The position numbers and the translations under genes are program-made. Below the pieces are notes generated by a model that ran no database searches, was not told the origin of the DNA, and saw nothing but the letters and a program-made list of their open reading frames with translations. Positions 61,871-64,000 of a stretch of DNA of 64,000 bases are shown here, in pieces. Position 1 is the stretch's first letter. Each line of letters begins with the position of its first letter. Source of the stretch: G963662905 sp963662905 (GTDB taxonomy: Bacteria > Bacteroidota > Bacteroidia > Bacteroidales > WRLA01); assembly GCA_963662905.2 (NCBI GenBank), contig CAXXFD010000002.1:558001-622000 (forward strand). The letters are read 5' to 3'.

Positions 61871-64000
61871 ATGATGAAATTAAAATATCTCGTACTGCTC
61901 ATACTTACAAGCTTTGTCTTTGCTGGCCATTCCAATGCGCAAATCTCGATCGGAAGCCTCAATAATATTTCGTACGATAACCCCAAAGAGTATGAAATCG
62001 GAGGAATCACCGTCAGTGGCGTAAAATACTTAGACAACAATGTGCTCATTATGTTATCAGGACTTTCGGTTGGCGACCGCATTATGGTGCCCGGCGATAA
62101 AATTTCCAGCGCAATCCGAAAACTCTGGAAACAAGGACTGTTCAACAATGTGAGCATTTATGCCACAAAAATTCAGGGCAACCTTATTTTCCTGAATATC
62201 GACCTCAAAGAACGCCCCAGGCTTTCAAAATATAAAATTGAAGGCGTGAAAAAATCCGATGCCGAAAATATCCGCGACAACCTGCACCTTATGGCCGGTG
62301 ATGTGGTTACTGAAAACCTCATCCTGCGCATCGAAAATACCATCAAAAATTATTTTACCGATAAAGGTTTCCTCAACGCCCGTGCTGATATTACAGAAGT
62401 CTTTGATACTACAAAAGCAAACAATGTAGTACTCAATATTGATATCGAACGCGGCGACAGGGTGCGTATCCTGAAGATTAATGTACATGGAAACGAAAAC
62501 TTAAGCGACGCTCAGATTAAAGGCGCGCTTAAAGACACAAAGGAAAAGGGCGTTATCCGGCCGATGAACAAACTTGACTCATTGTTTATCAATGTTATAA
62601 GCGATGTTTTCGCGCTTGATTTCTATGCAATTTCCGAGGATTTCAATCATTATATTGATGAAAGTTATAAAATCAGAATATTTAAAGGATCCAAATTTAT
62701 CAAGGACTCTTATGAGGAAGACAAAGCCAATCTGATCAAGAAATACAACGAAAACGGTTATCGCGACGCACACATAGTTAAAGACAGTGTTTATAAAGTT
62801 GATGAGCGCACGATAGAAATCGATCTTTGGGTTGATGAAGGGGAAAAATACTACTTCAGGAACATCAACTGGGTTGGAAACACCAAATATACTGAAAACG
62901 AGCTCAATGCCATCCTGAAAATCCAGAAAGGGGATGTGTATAACAAAGACCGCCTGGAAACCAACCTGAACTACAACCCTACCGGCTTTGATGTCAGCTC
63001 ATTATATCTTGACGACGGCTATCTGTTTTTCAATGTTCAACCGGTTGAAGTAAATGTTGAAGGCGACAGCATCGACCTGGAGCTGAGGATACATGAAGGA
63101 AAACAGGCACGTATTAATAAGGTAACGGTTACGGGAAATACCCGTACCAACGACCATGTAATCATCCGCGAACTGCGCACCAAGCCTGGGCAGTTGTTCA
63201 GCCGTTCCGACATCATCCGCACACAGCGCGAGCTGGCTCAGTTACGCTATTTCAATGCGGAAACCCTGGGCCTTGATTATACACCAAATCCCGCCGATGG
63301 AACCGTAGATATTGAATATCAGGTAGAAGAAACCTCTGCCGACCAAATTGAGCTTTCGGGCGGTTGGGGCTATGGCAGGATTATCGGTACACTCGGGCTG
63401 AGTTTCAACAACTTCTCGCTGCGCAATTTCTTTAAAAAAGATGCATGGCGGCCTATTCCCAGTGGCGACGGCCAAAAACTCTCGTTGCGTGTTCAAACTT
63501 ACGGAAGCGGTTATATCAGCTACGGATTCAGCTTTACAGAGCCCTGGCTCGGAGGCAAAAAACCAAATGCTTTCAGCGTTTCCTACTACCACGCCCTTTA
63601 TTCCAATGGACTTGATAAAGGCGATCCGCTCCGTTCAGAATTTATCAATAATAGTGTAACTGTTGGTCTTGGAAAGCGTTTGCAGTGGCCTGATGACTTT
63701 TTCACCCTCTACCAAAGCGTCAACCTGCAATGGTACAACCTGAGCAATTACACCAGCATTTTTAATTTTGGATCCGGAAGTGGTGATTTCTATAACTTCA
63801 GTTATTTAGTAGCTTTTGGAAGATCCTCCATTGATGCGCCAATTTATCCCCGTTCGGGCAGTGATGTATCCATTTCACTGGAGCTTACGCCACCCTACTC
63901 GCTCTTTTCCGATAAAGATTATGCCACAATGAGCGAAGATGAAAAATACAAATGGATTGAGTACCATAAATGGAAATTCAAGAGCGATTTTTACACCAAG
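61871..64000 (+). CDS. bamA: Outer-membrane assembly factor BamA (3' end outside window)
   Basis: 710 residues visible, frame open to the window edge. Signal peptide 1-23 (ILTSFVFAGHSNAQ), then five POTRA-like domains about 35-430 (VKYLDNNVLIMLSGLSVGDR, VHGNENLSDAQIKGALKDTK, VTVTGNTRTNDHVIIRELRT) and the start of the barrel with SGGWGYGRIIGTLGLSFNNF, FRGRF-like elements not reached. BamA folds and inserts outer-membrane proteins. The order uppS-bamA is typical for Bacteroidota. Confidence 0.92.
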   Translation, partial: MMKLKYLVLLILTSFVFAGHSNAQISIGSLNNISYDNPKEYEIGGITVSGVKYLDNNVLIMLSGLSVGDRIMVPGDKISSAIRKLWKQGLFNNVSIYATKIQGNLIFLNIDLKERPRLSKYKIEGVKKSDAENIRDNLHLMAGDVVTENLILRIENTIKNYFTDKGFLNARADITEVFDTTKANNVVLNIDIERGDRVRILKINVHGNENLSDAQIKGALKDTKEKGVIRPMNKLDSLFINVISDVFALDFYAISEDFNHYIDESYKIRIFKGSKFIKDSYEEDKANLIKKYNENGYRDAHIVKDSVYKVDERTIEIDLWVDEGEKYYFRNINWVGNTKYTENELNAILKIQKGDVYNKDRLETNLNYNPTGFDVSSLYLDDGYLFFNVQPVEVNVEGDSIDLELRIHEGKQARINKVTVTGNTRTNDHVIIRELRTKPGQLFSRSDIIRTQRELAQLRYFNAETLGLDYTPNPADGTVDIEYQVEETSADQIELSGGWGYGRIIGTLGLSFNNFSLRNFFKKDAWRPIPSGDGQKLSLRVQTYGSGYISYGFSFTEPWLGGKKPNAFSVSYYHALYSNGLDKGDPLRSEFINNSVTVGLGKRLQWPDDFFTLYQSVNLQWYNLSNYTSIFNFGSGSGDFYNFSYLVAFGRSSIDAPIYPRSGSDVSISLELTPPYSLFSDKDYATMSEDEKYKWIEYHKWKFKSDFYTK

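Overview
The window looks like a piece of a Bacteroidota (Bacteroidetes) chromosome. Several secreted proteins end in type IX secretion (T9SS) sorting domains. Many genes are preceded by the phylum's TAnnTTTG promoter box. The right end carries a housekeeping cluster seen in this phylum: CBS protein, Omp85 protein, nadK, DUF6089 protein, uppS, bamA. I cannot place it below phylum level. Protein names come from recognising motifs by eye; no database search was run.

Layout. Bases 1-11,440 are repeat-rich: the 3' end of a RecD-like helicase, two IS66 copies, a large T9SS-exported protein, a RelE/ParE-type toxin-antitoxin pair and a WbqC-like gene. Five arrays of a 7/8-base unit (GAAAGTT / GAAAGTGC / GAAAGTGG) lie between them, all in one orientation. 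Bases 11,441-21,450 hold a PgpH-like HD phosphodiesterase, an NlpC/P60 hydrolase, and a three-gene signalling operon (giant hybrid kinase, response regulator-kinase, response regulator-nucleotide cyclase). Bases 21,685-28,680 are mobile: an IS91-like transposase paired with a tyrosine recombinase, then two nested IS66 copies with a clear 8-bp target duplication. Bases 29,117-32,480 are an operon for a tail-fibre-like surface protein and a small T9SS protein.

Bases 33,059-44,550 contain an MFS transporter and then a duplicated module: TPR/AraC-type regulator, GLUG-repeat T9SS protein, and a tiny protein that is little more than a signal peptide plus a PID-CTERM-like tail. In the second module the regulator is decayed and a single-gene IS66-type element (8-bp target duplication) sits in the leader. 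Both modules carry CAGGATT direct repeats spaced exactly 21 bp upstream of the T9SS gene, a likely operator for the AraC-type regulator. A family of hairpins with the core CATCGGATGA/TCATCCGATG is scattered around these modules.

Bases 45,068-51,764 hold a T9SS protein, a 459-bp tandem array of five small signal-peptide/coiled-coil/membrane genes (one with a nonsense mutation, plus two remnants), a GIN-domain lipoprotein and a PagL-like outer-membrane protein. Bases 51,967-64,000 are ordinary core genes: mazG, nadB, gamma-carbonic anhydrase, PrsW-like protease, cupin, rsgA, CBS protein, Omp85-type protein, nadK, DUF6089 protein, uppS and a 3'-truncated bamA. I saw no tRNA, rRNA or CRISPR array.
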